From an uncultured bacterium (GTDB taxonomy: Bacteria > Acidobacteriota > Thermoanaerobaculia > Multivoradales > JAHEKO01), in assembly GCA_905479655.1 (NCBI GenBank), contig CAJQNK010000091.1, positions 1 to 47,944 on the forward strand: DNA of 47,944 nucleotides, written 5' to 3'. Numbering within the stretch: the first letter of the stretch is position 1; every line of letters begins with the position of its first letter. Positions 38,492 to 46,362 of the stretch are shown piece after piece. The position numbers and the translations under genes were made by a program. The notes under the pieces are model-generated. The model was not told the origin of the DNA, did no database searches, and saw nothing but the letters and a program-made list of their open reading frames with translations.

Positions 38492-41400
38492 CGGGGATCT
38501 CGATTCTGGACGTGGGGCTGCCGGAGTGGCGCCGCCGACTCGACGCCGGCTTCCTCGACGCCCTCCAGGCCTCCGACGACGCCGGCGGAGCCGAGGACGC
38601 GGCCTCCTGGCTGCCGTTGCTGCAGGAGCGGGTCCGCCACGACCTCGACCGGCTCGCCCGCCTGGCTCAGAGCTGGGACGTCTACGCCCAACGCTACCGC
38701 AGGGCCGTGACCTCGGCCGAGCGTCGGGGGCACGTCCTCTGGCTGGCGGAGCGGCTCGGTGCGACCCGAGCCGATCTGCGCCGGGACCGGGCCGGCTTCG
38801 GTCGCTGGTTCGGCCACGACACCGTGACCGGGCGCTATCGACGACGTCGCGGGGAGACACTGCGCGGCCTCGGCTGCCATCTCGAGCGTCTGGGAGTCCT
38901 GGCCGGCTTCGCGCTGGAGCGTCTGCGGGACCCGTCACTGCAGGCGACCGGGTGGCGTCGCTGGCAGCTCGAGGCGCTCCTGGTCGAGATCCTGGAGCGC
39001 CGCCTGGATCCTCGCACGGACCGCATCCTGTTCGAGGCGGCGCGCACCATGGCGGTCGGGGCGCACCCCGATCTCCGCGCCGAGCTCCTGCCAGGGACCA
39101 TCCTGGACACCGCGGCGCGCCTCGGGAGGGACGGCGGAGAGGACGCCTGGGTGCGGGTCGCCGCGCTGGAGCTCCTGGAGGTCGCGAGGCCCGCCGGCCT
39201 CGAGCAGCGCGTCATCGACGCGCTGGCGGCGCCCGGGGCCGGAGACGACCGCTTCGTCCGCGCCCGGCTGGTGGCGGCGGCCGGGCGCCACCTCGAGGGC
39301 CTGGTCCGTCTCGGTCAGGTCCTGCGGCTGGGCCGATCCGACCCGAGCCCCCACGTCCGGCAGGCGGTCGCCCGCCTCGCTCGGGCCGCGGGACCGGGGG
39401 TGGGCGAGGAGGCCTGGGAGGCGATGGCGGCTGGCGATCCGGTGGCCGAGGTGCGTCGGGCGGCCCTTCTCGCGGCGGCCGAGGGGCTCGAGGCGGGGGA
39501 CGGAGCGAGCTCGCGGATCCTGCGCCGAGCCCTGGCGGAGGAGGAGGACGCGCTGACGCTGCGCGTGGCGCTCGAAGCCGTGGAGCGCGGGCAGGATCTG
39601 CTCGTCGCACTGGACGACGAGCGGGCGCGGCGGTGGGCGACCGCCCTGGAACCCCCGATCCGCGAGTTGAGGGGGCGGTCCGGGTCGATCGCGGTGCGTC
39701 GCTGGGCCGGGGAGACCATGAATCGACTGTGGGTCACCGGCCGGCCGGCCGCTCGCGGCTACGCGCTGCGGGTGGCGGGGAGGATCCGGGAGGTGCCGCC
39801 GGGCGAGTCGATCGTCCTGCCGGCGGCCGCCCGCCTCGACGCGGGGGACGACGAGGCCGTCGGACGCGCGCTCGCCGAGCTCGCTCGCAGCGACTTCGGG
39901 CTCTATCTCGACCCGGGGCGGCAGCGGGACCGGCTCCTGCGCGGCGAACGGTACGGCTTCCGCCTCTGGCGCCTGGTCCACGAGCTCCTCCATTCCGCTC
40001 CGGACAAGCGCCAGGGCCACTCCCACAGTCGCGGGCGGGTGCACTACGGCCGCCTGGCCGCGCCCGCGGGGCGGCTCGCCGAGCTCACCGAGACCGGCGT
40101 GCCGGGCGAGCCGGTGTTCCTGGCCGAAGAGCAGGGCCACCGGCCCTACCTGCCGCTCCTGGACGACGTCGTCTCGACGCTCAACCAGTGGGGAGGAGTG
40201 AGGGAGTCCCGGTTCTTCACCGCCGAGGGCGTGACGAGGGTGGCGCCGCCAGCGAGCTCGGCCGCTCGTCTCGCGGCGTGGGCCCGGCTCACCGCTTCCT
40301 TCCCGCGGGTCGCCCAGCTCCGGAACTGGCGCGAGCGGGAGGGCGGCGACCCGGCCGCGTACGTCGCCGAGCTTCGTCGGCTCGGCTTCGACGTCCGCTT
40401 CGACCCGTGGGCCGGGGAACCGGCGGATCCGACCGTCACGCGGTTCTTCCCGGCTGCGTTGCCGCTGCCTCTGGCGGATCTCCTCCCGCAACTCGAGGAG
40501 TACTTCCTCTCCCTGTACGGCAACAGCCTCCGCGATCTGGCCCTGGTCACCGGGGTCGGCACCGCGATCTTCGTCTCCCGGCACCTGGTCCAGACCCGTC
40601 GGATCCGCAGGGATCGGCGGCGGATCCCCCTGGTGATCGGGGGCTGGGGCACGCGCGGCAAGTCCTCGGTCGAGCGGCTGAAGGCGGCGCTGTTCAGCGG
40701 CCTGGGTTACGCGACCTTCTGCAAGACGACGGGCTGCGAGGCGATGTTCCTGGACGCCCCCGCCTACTGTGAGCTCTCCGAGCTGCCCCTGTTCCGCTCC
40801 TACGACAAGGCGACCATCTGGGAGCAGGGCGACGTGCTGCGGATCGCCGCGGGCCTCGGCGCCGAGGTCTTCCTCTGGGAGTGCATGGCCCTCAACCCGC
40901 GTTACGTGAAGATCCTGCAGCGGGACTGGATGCAGGACGACCTGGCGACCCTCACCAACGCCTACCCCGACCACGAGGACCTCCAGGGCCCGGCCGGGAT
41001 CGACATCCCCCGGGTGATGGGGGAGTTCGTGCCCGCCGGCTCCAAGCTCCTGACCGCGGAGGAAGGCATGCTGCCGGTGCTCCGGGAGAGCGCCCGGAAG
41101 GTGGGCACGGAGGTGGTGGCGGTGGGCTGGCTCGACACCGCCCTGTTGGCCCCCGACCTGCTGGAACGGTTCCCGTACCAGGAGCACCCGGCGAACGTGG
41201 TGCTGGTCGCCGCGCTCGCTGGCGGGCTGGGGATTGCCGCCGACCTGGCGATCGCCACCATGGCGAACCGGGTGGTTCCCGACCTCGGCGTCCTCAAGAC
41301 CTATCCCGAAGCGCGGATCGGCACGCGGCGCCTGCTGTTCTCGAACGGCATGTCGGCGAACGAGCGCCACGCCGCTCTGGGCAACTGGCGTCGTCTGGGT

Positions 41401-42666
41401 CTGGAGCGGGCCGAGCCGCGGGCGGGTGAGTGGGTGACGACGGTGGTCAACAACCGGGCCGACCGGGTGCCCCGGTCGAAGGTGTTCGCGGGCGTCCTGG
41501 TGGACGATCTCTCGGCCGATCGGCACTTCCTCATCGGCACCAACCTGGGGGGCCTGAGGTCCTACATCGACGAAGCCTGGGAGGAGACGGCCCACCGCAT
41601 CGGCGCCGCGTCGGGCGAGGAGCCGGGCGCGGCGGCGGCGGCCTGGGCGGGTCGCTTCCGGTTGCCGACGACGCCCGAGGAGGTCCGGTCGCGCCTGGCC
41701 TCGATGCTGTCGGCCGTGGCGCCGGGGGAGGAGACCGATCTCGAGCGGCTGTGGGAGGATCCCGAAGCCCTCGCGTCCGCCCTGGCCGGCCTGGAGACCG
41801 AGGTGGCCGAGGCGGCCGATCTCCTGCGCCACCACCGGCGTCACCTCGATGCGTGGCGGGAGGTCCGGGAGATCCGCGAGCTCGACCGGACGACCCGCCC
41901 GGCCGACCGTTGGCAGCGCGTACGGCGACTGGCGCGGAGGTGGCTCGACGAGAGCCTGGTCGTCATCGAAGATCCCCATGCGAGCGGCGACCAGATCCTC
42001 GAGAGGATCGTCCGCGAGACGCCACCGGGAACGCGCAACCATGTCGTGGGCGTCCAGAACATCAAGGGCACAGGCCTCGACTTCGTCTACCGATGGGTCG
42101 CCTGGGAGCGCTGTCGCCGCAACCTCGACGCCCTGGAGGGCGGCGACCGCGAGGCGGCACGGCGCGCGGTGAGGGATCTGGCCTCCGAGGCCGAGCTCGG
42201 CCTCCTCTCCCTCGAGACCGTGCGCTCCGTCGTCGAGCGGGTGCGACATGCGCAGGTCGCCCAGCACGAGTCCTTCCAGGCCCAGCTCGAGGTCGTCCGG
42301 GCCAACGTCGAGCGGGCGGCGAGCGAGATTCGAAGTCATCTGCGCGAGGGCGCGACCAGCGGAGGCCGTGGACAGCGGCTCCTGGAGTGGGTGGAGGGGC
42401 TCCTCGACGCCGGCGACGCGGTGCGCCGTCGTCGGGCGGCGGACCGGATCTACCTCGATCTCCGCCGGGAGCGCATCAGCCACGCCCGAGCGGCCCTCGA
42501 GCTGCACGAGCTGGATCGACGCCAGAAGGGTGGGTGGGTGCTGCGCGAGCTGCGGGCGATGGTGGCGCGTCGGCGGTCGCCGCGAGAAGGGGCGCCGACA
42601 CCGGGGCCCACGGCGACGATCGGTGGCCCGGCGGCGGCGGACGGGGCCGGTCGCGTCGGGGGGTGA
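38488..42666 (+). CDS. Poly-gamma-glutamate synthase PgsB/CapB-like ligase with large N- and C-terminal extensions
   Basis: 1392 residues against about 400 for PgsB/CapB. The core (about 680-1200) matches the family: membrane helix at 683-701, then Mur-ligase-type P-loop GGWGTRGKS at 718-726 (Lys725). It continues with KTTGCEAMFLD, WECMALNPRY near 797, DHEDLQGP, FSNGMSANE, NNRADRVPRS near 988 and GVQNIKGTG near 1187. Such enzymes form gamma-glutamyl amide bonds with ATP. The N-terminal 680 residues are helical, with HEAT-like repeats near 190-400 and a His-rich HSHSRGRVHYGRL segment near 512. About 170 residues interrupt the core before GVQNIKG, and a coiled tail follows. ATG overlaps the previous stop by 4 nt. 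The substrate (Glu) is inferred from the family. Confidence 0.85.
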   Translation: MTGISILDVGLPEWRRRLDAGFLDALQASDDAGGAEDAASWLPLLQERVRHDLDRLARLAQSWDVYAQRYRRAVTSAERRGHVLWLAERLGATRADLRRDRAGFGRWFGHDTVTGRYRRRRGETLRGLGCHLERLGVLAGFALERLRDPSLQATGWRRWQLEALLVEILERRLDPRTDRILFEAARTMAVGAHPDLRAELLPGTILDTAARLGRDGGEDAWVRVAALELLEVARPAGLEQRVIDALAAPGAGDDRFVRARLVAAAGRHLEGLVRLGQVLRLGRSDPSPHVRQAVARLARAAGPGVGEEAWEAMAAGDPVAEVRRAALLAAAEGLEAGDGASSRILRRALAEEEDALTLRVALEAVERGQDLLVALDDERARRWATALEPPIRELRGRSGSIAVRRWAGETMNRLWVTGRPAARGYALRVAGRIREVPPGESIVLPAAARLDAGDDEAVGRALAELARSDFGLYLDPGRQRDRLLRGERYGFRLWRLVHELLHSAPDKRQGHSHSRGRVHYGRLAAPAGRLAELTETGVPGEPVFLAEEQGHRPYLPLLDDVVSTLNQWGGVRESRFFTAEGVTRVAPPASSAARLAAWARLTASFPRVAQLRNWREREGGDPAAYVAELRRLGFDVRFDPWAGEPADPTVTRFFPAALPLPLADLLPQLEEYFLSLYGNSLRDLALVTGVGTAIFVSRHLVQTRRIRRDRRRIPLVIGGWGTRGKSSVERLKAALFSGLGYATFCKTTGCEAMFLDAPAYCELSELPLFRSYDKATIWEQGDVLRIAAGLGAEVFLWECMALNPRYVKILQRDWMQDDLATLTNAYPDHEDLQGPAGIDIPRVMGEFVPAGSKLLTAEEGMLPVLRESARKVGTEVVAVGWLDTALLAPDLLERFPYQEHPANVVLVAALAGGLGIAADLAIATMANRVVPDLGVLKTYPEARIGTRRLLFSNGMSANERHAALGNWRRLGLERAEPRAGEWVTTVVNNRADRVPRSKVFAGVLVDDLSADRHFLIGTNLGGLRSYIDEAWEETAHRIGAASGEEPGAAAAAWAGRFRLPTTPEEVRSRLASMLSAVAPGEETDLERLWEDPEALASALAGLETEVAEAADLLRHHRRHLDAWREVREIRELDRTTRPADRWQRVRRLARRWLDESLVVIEDPHASGDQILERIVRETPPGTRNHVVGVQNIKGTGLDFVYRWVAWERCRRNLDALEGGDREAARRAVRDLASEAELGLLSLETVRSVVERVRHAQVAQHESFQAQLEVVRANVERAASEIRSHLREGATSGGRGQRLLEWVEGLLDAGDAVRRRRAADRIYLDLRRERISHARAALELHELDRRQKGGWVLRELRAMVARRRSPREGAPTPGPTATIGGPAAADGAGRVGG

Positions 42667-42688
42667 GGCGGGCGCGGGAAGGGGCCAC

Positions 42689-42694
42689 TATGAT
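42689..42694 (+). promoter_or_regulatory. Candidate -10 (TATGAT) after the polymer operon
   Basis: TATGAT matches TATAAT at five of six positions and lies 66 nt before the TTG start at 42760, in the first non-overlapping gap after the operon. No clear -35 is found. It suggests the BNR gene has its own promoter. Confidence 0.3.
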
Positions 42695-42759
42695 GTCCGC
42701 TCGGACCCGAACCCCGGCCGCGATCCACGCCGCGGCCCGACCGACGAGAGGAGCACCCC

Positions 42760-45700
42760 TTGAGCCCAACCGGAGCGACCCCGATCGACCCTCGCCGACC
42801 CGGCACCCCGTGGATCCTCGCCCTGTTGGGCGTCTTACTCGGTTGGGGAGCCGCCGCGTTCGCCGCCAAGCCCGCGCCGGCTGAACCGGCTGAACCGGCC
42901 GCCCCGGTTTTCGACGAGACTTTGCTCCAGGCGATGGTCTGGCGCAACATCGGTCCCTTCCGCGGCGGCCGCTCGACGGCCGTGACCGGCGTGGCGGAGG
43001 ACGAGCTCACGTACTACATGGGCACCACGGGCGGTGGCGTCTGGCGCACCGAGGATGCCGGCGGCACCTGGGAGAACCTCTCCGACGGTCAACTCGCCAC
43101 GGGGTCGGTGGGCGCCGTCGCGGTGGCTCCCTCCGACGCCAACGTCATCTGGGTCGGGATGGGGGAGGCGTGTGTTCGCGGGGTGATGACGACCCACGGC
43201 GACGGCGTCTATCGCTCCACCGATCGCGGTCGGACCTGGAGCCATCTCGGCCTGGAGGCGACCCTGCACATCTCCTCGCTGGTCGTCCATCCGGACGATC
43301 CGGACACCGCCTGGGTGGGCGCTCAGGGCCATGCCTGGGGTCCGAACGAGGAGCGGGGCGTCTACAAGACGACGGACGGCGGGGCGACCTGGAGCCGGAC
43401 CCTGTGGGTCGACGCCGACACCGGGGTTTCCGACCTGGTGATCGACACCACCAACCCGCGGATCCTGTACGCGGCGACCTGGCAGCACCGGCGCAGGCCC
43501 TGGGTGATCGAGAGCGGCGGACCGGGGAGCGGCGTCTGGAAATCGACCGATGGCGGAGAGACCTGGGAGCGGCTGACGGAGGGCCTGCCGGAGACCCTGG
43601 GGAAGGTGGGCGTGGCGGTCTCCCCGGCGGACCCCGACCGCGTGTGGGCGATCGTCGAGGCCGAGGAGGGGGGGCTCTACCGCTCCGACGACGCGGGCGG
43701 CAGCTGGGAGAGGATCAACGAGGATCGACGTCTCCAGACCCGCTCCTGGTACTACATGCACGTCTTCGCGCACCCGCGCGATCGGGAGACGGTGTGGGTC
43801 CTGAATGCGCCGGCGATGCGTTCGGTCGACGGCGGCCGGAGCTTCGAGCGGGTGCGCACGCCCCACGGCGACAACCACGACCTGTGGATCAACCCGCGGG
43901 ATCCCCGTTTCATGATCAACGCCAACGACGGAGGCGGCAACGTGTCCGTGAACGGCGGGGAGACCTGGTCGACCCAGAGCAACCAGCCCACGGCGCAGTT
44001 CTACCGGGTCGCGGTCGATCGCCTCCACCCCTACCGGGTCTACGGAGGCCAGCAGGACAACTCCGCCGTCGTCATCCAGAGCCGCTCCATGGCCGGGGGG
44101 ATCACCGAGCGTCACTGGGAGTCCATCGCCGGCTGTGAGAGCGCCTCCCCGGCCTTCGACCCAGACGATCCGCGGTACGTCTACGGCGGTTGTTACCAGG
44201 GGATCCTGGGCGAGTGGGACGCGGTGACGAAGAGGGAGCGGTCGGTGATGGCCTACCCCTACCTGGGCCTCTCCGTGGCGCCCCGGGAGACGCGCTACCG
44301 CTTCAACTGGAACGCCCCGTTGCGGGTCTCTCCCCACGATCCAGGCGTCCTGTACCACGCCGGCAACCAGGTCCTGAAGAGCGTGGACCGGGGGGTGAAC
44401 TGGGAAGAGGTGAGCCCGGACCTGACCCGGGACGAGGAGGAACACCAGGACCACGGAGGAGCGCCGATCACGAGCGAGGGGGCGGGGGGAGAGGTCTACA
44501 ACACGATCCTCTCGTTCGAGGTCTCTCCCCATGACCCGCGCGTTCTGTGGGCCGGCAGCGACGATGGGCTCGTTCACATGACCCGCGACGGGGGCACGAC
44601 CTGGTCCGACGTGACGCCTCCGGGGATCGGGGAGGCCATGATCAACGCCATCGAGATCTCGGCCCACGCTCCGGGGCGGGTCTGGCTGGCCGTCACCTGG
44701 TACAAGTGGGACGACCTATCGCCCGGCGTCTTTCTCACGGAGGACGGCGGCGCCTCCTGGGAGCGGCGCGACGGCGACCTGCCGGACGACCGGATCGTGC
44801 GGGTCGTGCGGGAGGATCCGGAGCGTCGGGATCTCCTCTACGCCGGCACCGAGACGGGCGTCAGCGTCTCCTGGGACGGCGGCCGTCGCTGGCAGGAGGT
44901 GGGGCTCGGCCTGCCCGTGGTCCCCGTCACGGATCTCGTCGTGCACCGTGGCGACCTGGTGGCCGCGACCCAGGGCCGAGCCTTCTGGATCCTCGACGAC
45001 CTCGAGCCGCTCCGCGGTCTCGACGAGACCGTGGCCCGGTCCCCCCTGCACCTGTACGCCCCGGCGATCGCGTGGCTCGATGCGGGGGGCGCCGCGGAGG
45101 CACGGGGCCGGTTCGGCCAGAATCCTCCCGCGGGCGCGGTGATTCGCTATCTCGTGGCGGAGGAGCCTGAGGACGGCGACGCCGCCGACACCGATGCCGC
45201 CGACCCCGACGTCGCCGACCCCGATGCCGCCGACCCCGATGCCGACGACGCCGAGGAGGAGGGCCCGCCGCCCGTCGTGGTGGAGATTCTGGACTCCGAG
45301 GGCCGCCTGGTGCGGCGCGCGGCGAGCGACGACGAAGGGGACGACCTCCCTGGCTCCGAGCCCGGCCTGAACCAGTGGGTCTGGGACCTGACCTGGCAGG
45401 CGCCGGCGGAGGTCGAGAAGCTGGTGGTCTTCGGACCCTCGTCCCCCGGGGTCGGGCCGGGCGCCTACACCGTTCGGCTGCGACGGGGTGAGCTCGAGGT
45501 TCGGTCGGGGCTCGACGTGAGGGCGGACCCCGGCCTCGAGATCGACCCCGCGGAGTGGCGGGATCAGCAGGATCTGGCGCGGGCCATCCGGGATGGCCTC
45601 CATCGGCTCTACGACACGGCCAACCGGCTCCAGGAGGCGGTGGGGCAGGTCGAGACGCTCCTGGAGCGGGTCGAGGGCCGCGAGGGAGAGGAGGCCCTGC

Positions 45701-46086
45701 GCGAGGCCGGGGAGGCTCTGGCCGAGAGCATGGAAGAGCTGGACGGGGAGCTTCTCCAGCGTGGCCACACCAACTTCCAGGACATCATCAACCACCCCGC
45801 GCGGCTCAACGGCGAGCTGGCGTTCCTGCTCGCCTCGGTCGACTCCGGGCCGCCCGTCAACGTCGGGGATCGCGAGCGCTGGGCCGAGCTCGAGGGTCGA
45901 CTGGCGGAGCGGCTGGAGCGAGCGGACGTGCTGCTGGGCGGGGAGCTCGACGCCTTCAACGCCCTCGTCGACGAGCGGTCGGTCCCGGCGGTGCTGGTGC
46001 CGGCGCCGGAGCCCCCGATGCCCGACTCGGCGGCCGACGAACCCGCTGTCCCCGAGGGGAGCCCCGTCGAGGCGGTGGGCGGTTAG
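42760..46086 (+). CDS. Sortilin/VPS10-like BNR repeat protein (secreted propeller)
   Basis: 1108 residues. The signal peptide (ILALLGVLLGWGAAAFA) is followed by AEP repeats and the typical family opening MVWRNIGPFRGGRSTAV near 60. Many Asp-box units follow: TEDAGGTWENL, STDRGRTWSHL, TTDGGATWSR, STDGGETWERL, TEDGGASWERR, SWDGGRRWQEV. Together they form large beta-propellers to about residue 770. An Asp/Ala insertion (DAADP repeats) lies near 807-831, then a beta domain and a helical C-terminus (about 920-1080). Such proteins are frequent and multicopy in Acidobacteriota and Gemmatimonadota and are often called glycosyl hydrolases without proven activity. The start is a TTG at 42760, 7 nt after GAGAGGAG; there is no better ATG/GTG. 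Confidence 0.88.
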   Translation: MSPTGATPIDPRRPGTPWILALLGVLLGWGAAAFAAKPAPAEPAEPAAPVFDETLLQAMVWRNIGPFRGGRSTAVTGVAEDELTYYMGTTGGGVWRTEDAGGTWENLSDGQLATGSVGAVAVAPSDANVIWVGMGEACVRGVMTTHGDGVYRSTDRGRTWSHLGLEATLHISSLVVHPDDPDTAWVGAQGHAWGPNEERGVYKTTDGGATWSRTLWVDADTGVSDLVIDTTNPRILYAATWQHRRRPWVIESGGPGSGVWKSTDGGETWERLTEGLPETLGKVGVAVSPADPDRVWAIVEAEEGGLYRSDDAGGSWERINEDRRLQTRSWYYMHVFAHPRDRETVWVLNAPAMRSVDGGRSFERVRTPHGDNHDLWINPRDPRFMINANDGGGNVSVNGGETWSTQSNQPTAQFYRVAVDRLHPYRVYGGQQDNSAVVIQSRSMAGGITERHWESIAGCESASPAFDPDDPRYVYGGCYQGILGEWDAVTKRERSVMAYPYLGLSVAPRETRYRFNWNAPLRVSPHDPGVLYHAGNQVLKSVDRGVNWEEVSPDLTRDEEEHQDHGGAPITSEGAGGEVYNTILSFEVSPHDPRVLWAGSDDGLVHMTRDGGTTWSDVTPPGIGEAMINAIEISAHAPGRVWLAVTWYKWDDLSPGVFLTEDGGASWERRDGDLPDDRIVRVVREDPERRDLLYAGTETGVSVSWDGGRRWQEVGLGLPVVPVTDLVVHRGDLVAATQGRAFWILDDLEPLRGLDETVARSPLHLYAPAIAWLDAGGAAEARGRFGQNPPAGAVIRYLVAEEPEDGDAADTDAADPDVADPDAADPDADDAEEEGPPPVVVEILDSEGRLVRRAASDDEGDDLPGSEPGLNQWVWDLTWQAPAEVEKLVVFGPSSPGVGPGAYTVRLRRGELEVRSGLDVRADPGLEIDPAEWRDQQDLARAIRDGLHRLYDTANRLQEAVGQVETLLERVEGREGEEALREAGEALAESMEELDGELLQRGHTNFQDIINHPARLNGELAFLLASVDSGPPVNVGDRERWAELEGRLAERLERADVLLGGELDAFNALVDERSVPAVLVPAPEPPMPDSAADEPAVPEGSPVEAVGG
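45178..45252 (+). repeat. 15-bp tandem repeat encoding DAADP units
   Basis: Five 15-bp units starting at 45178, 45193, 45208, 45223 and 45238 encode DAADT, DAADP, DVADP, DAADP and DADDA. Units two and four are identical. It forms an acidic surface loop in the BNR protein and is likely to vary in length. Confidence 0.85.
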
Positions 46087-46362
46087 ATCGGGGCGAGAGG
46101 CTGCCGTGGCCCCAGCGGAGCGGTGTTCTTGGACTCGCGGTGGGTTGCCGTTCGCGGGATCTGCTACTCTGCCGAGGATACGGAGGGGCGCTCGCCTCTC
46201 CGCCCCCCGTGGCCGAAGACCCGTGGCCGAAGCCGTACCCGAAGACCCGTATCCGAAGGGCCGCACCCGAGCCTCCCGGCCTCGCCGCTCCGGACCGGGC
46301 CGACGGACCGCGGAGCTGTCGAGTCCCCATCTGTCCATCTCTGGAAGGACCCCCCCCGCCCC
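46087..46362 (+). promoter_or_regulatory. 276-bp leader of the DEAD-box helicase gene
   Basis: Non-coding by my reading, although the helicase frame is open through it from 46123. It holds a 9-bp hairpin with one G-U pair (46181-46202, CGGAGGGGC / GCCTCTCCG) and a short tandem repeat (46207-46260). A TACTCT at about 46174-46179 could be a -10, but no -35 is apparent. DEAD-box helicase mRNAs are often controlled through structured leaders, so regulation here is plausible. Confidence 0.4.
46207..46260 (+). repeat. Four degenerate 12-14-nt repeats (CCGTxxCCGAAG)
   Basis: Units begin at 46207 (CCGTGGCCGAAGAC), 46221 (CCGTGGCCGAAG), 46233 (CCGTACCCGAAGAC) and 46247 (CCGTATCCGAAGGG). The unit length is not a constant multiple of three, which argues against a coding repeat. 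Confidence 0.7.

Noticed and set aside
32816..38938. 6.1-kb antisense open frame (2040 codons), and similar long antisense frames opposite clpC, bamA, lpxD and capB
   Set aside because: They mirror strongly coding plus-strand genes. With G/C at nearly all third positions, antisense stops are rare, and the translated sequences are Arg/Pro/Gly-rich and repetitive, with no domain signatures.
46123..46362. 80-codon N-terminal extension of the DEAD-box helicase
   Set aside because: The composition is Pro/Arg-rich and unlike helicase N-termini, and it spans a hairpin and a non-triplet repeat; the GTG at 46363 fits the family start.
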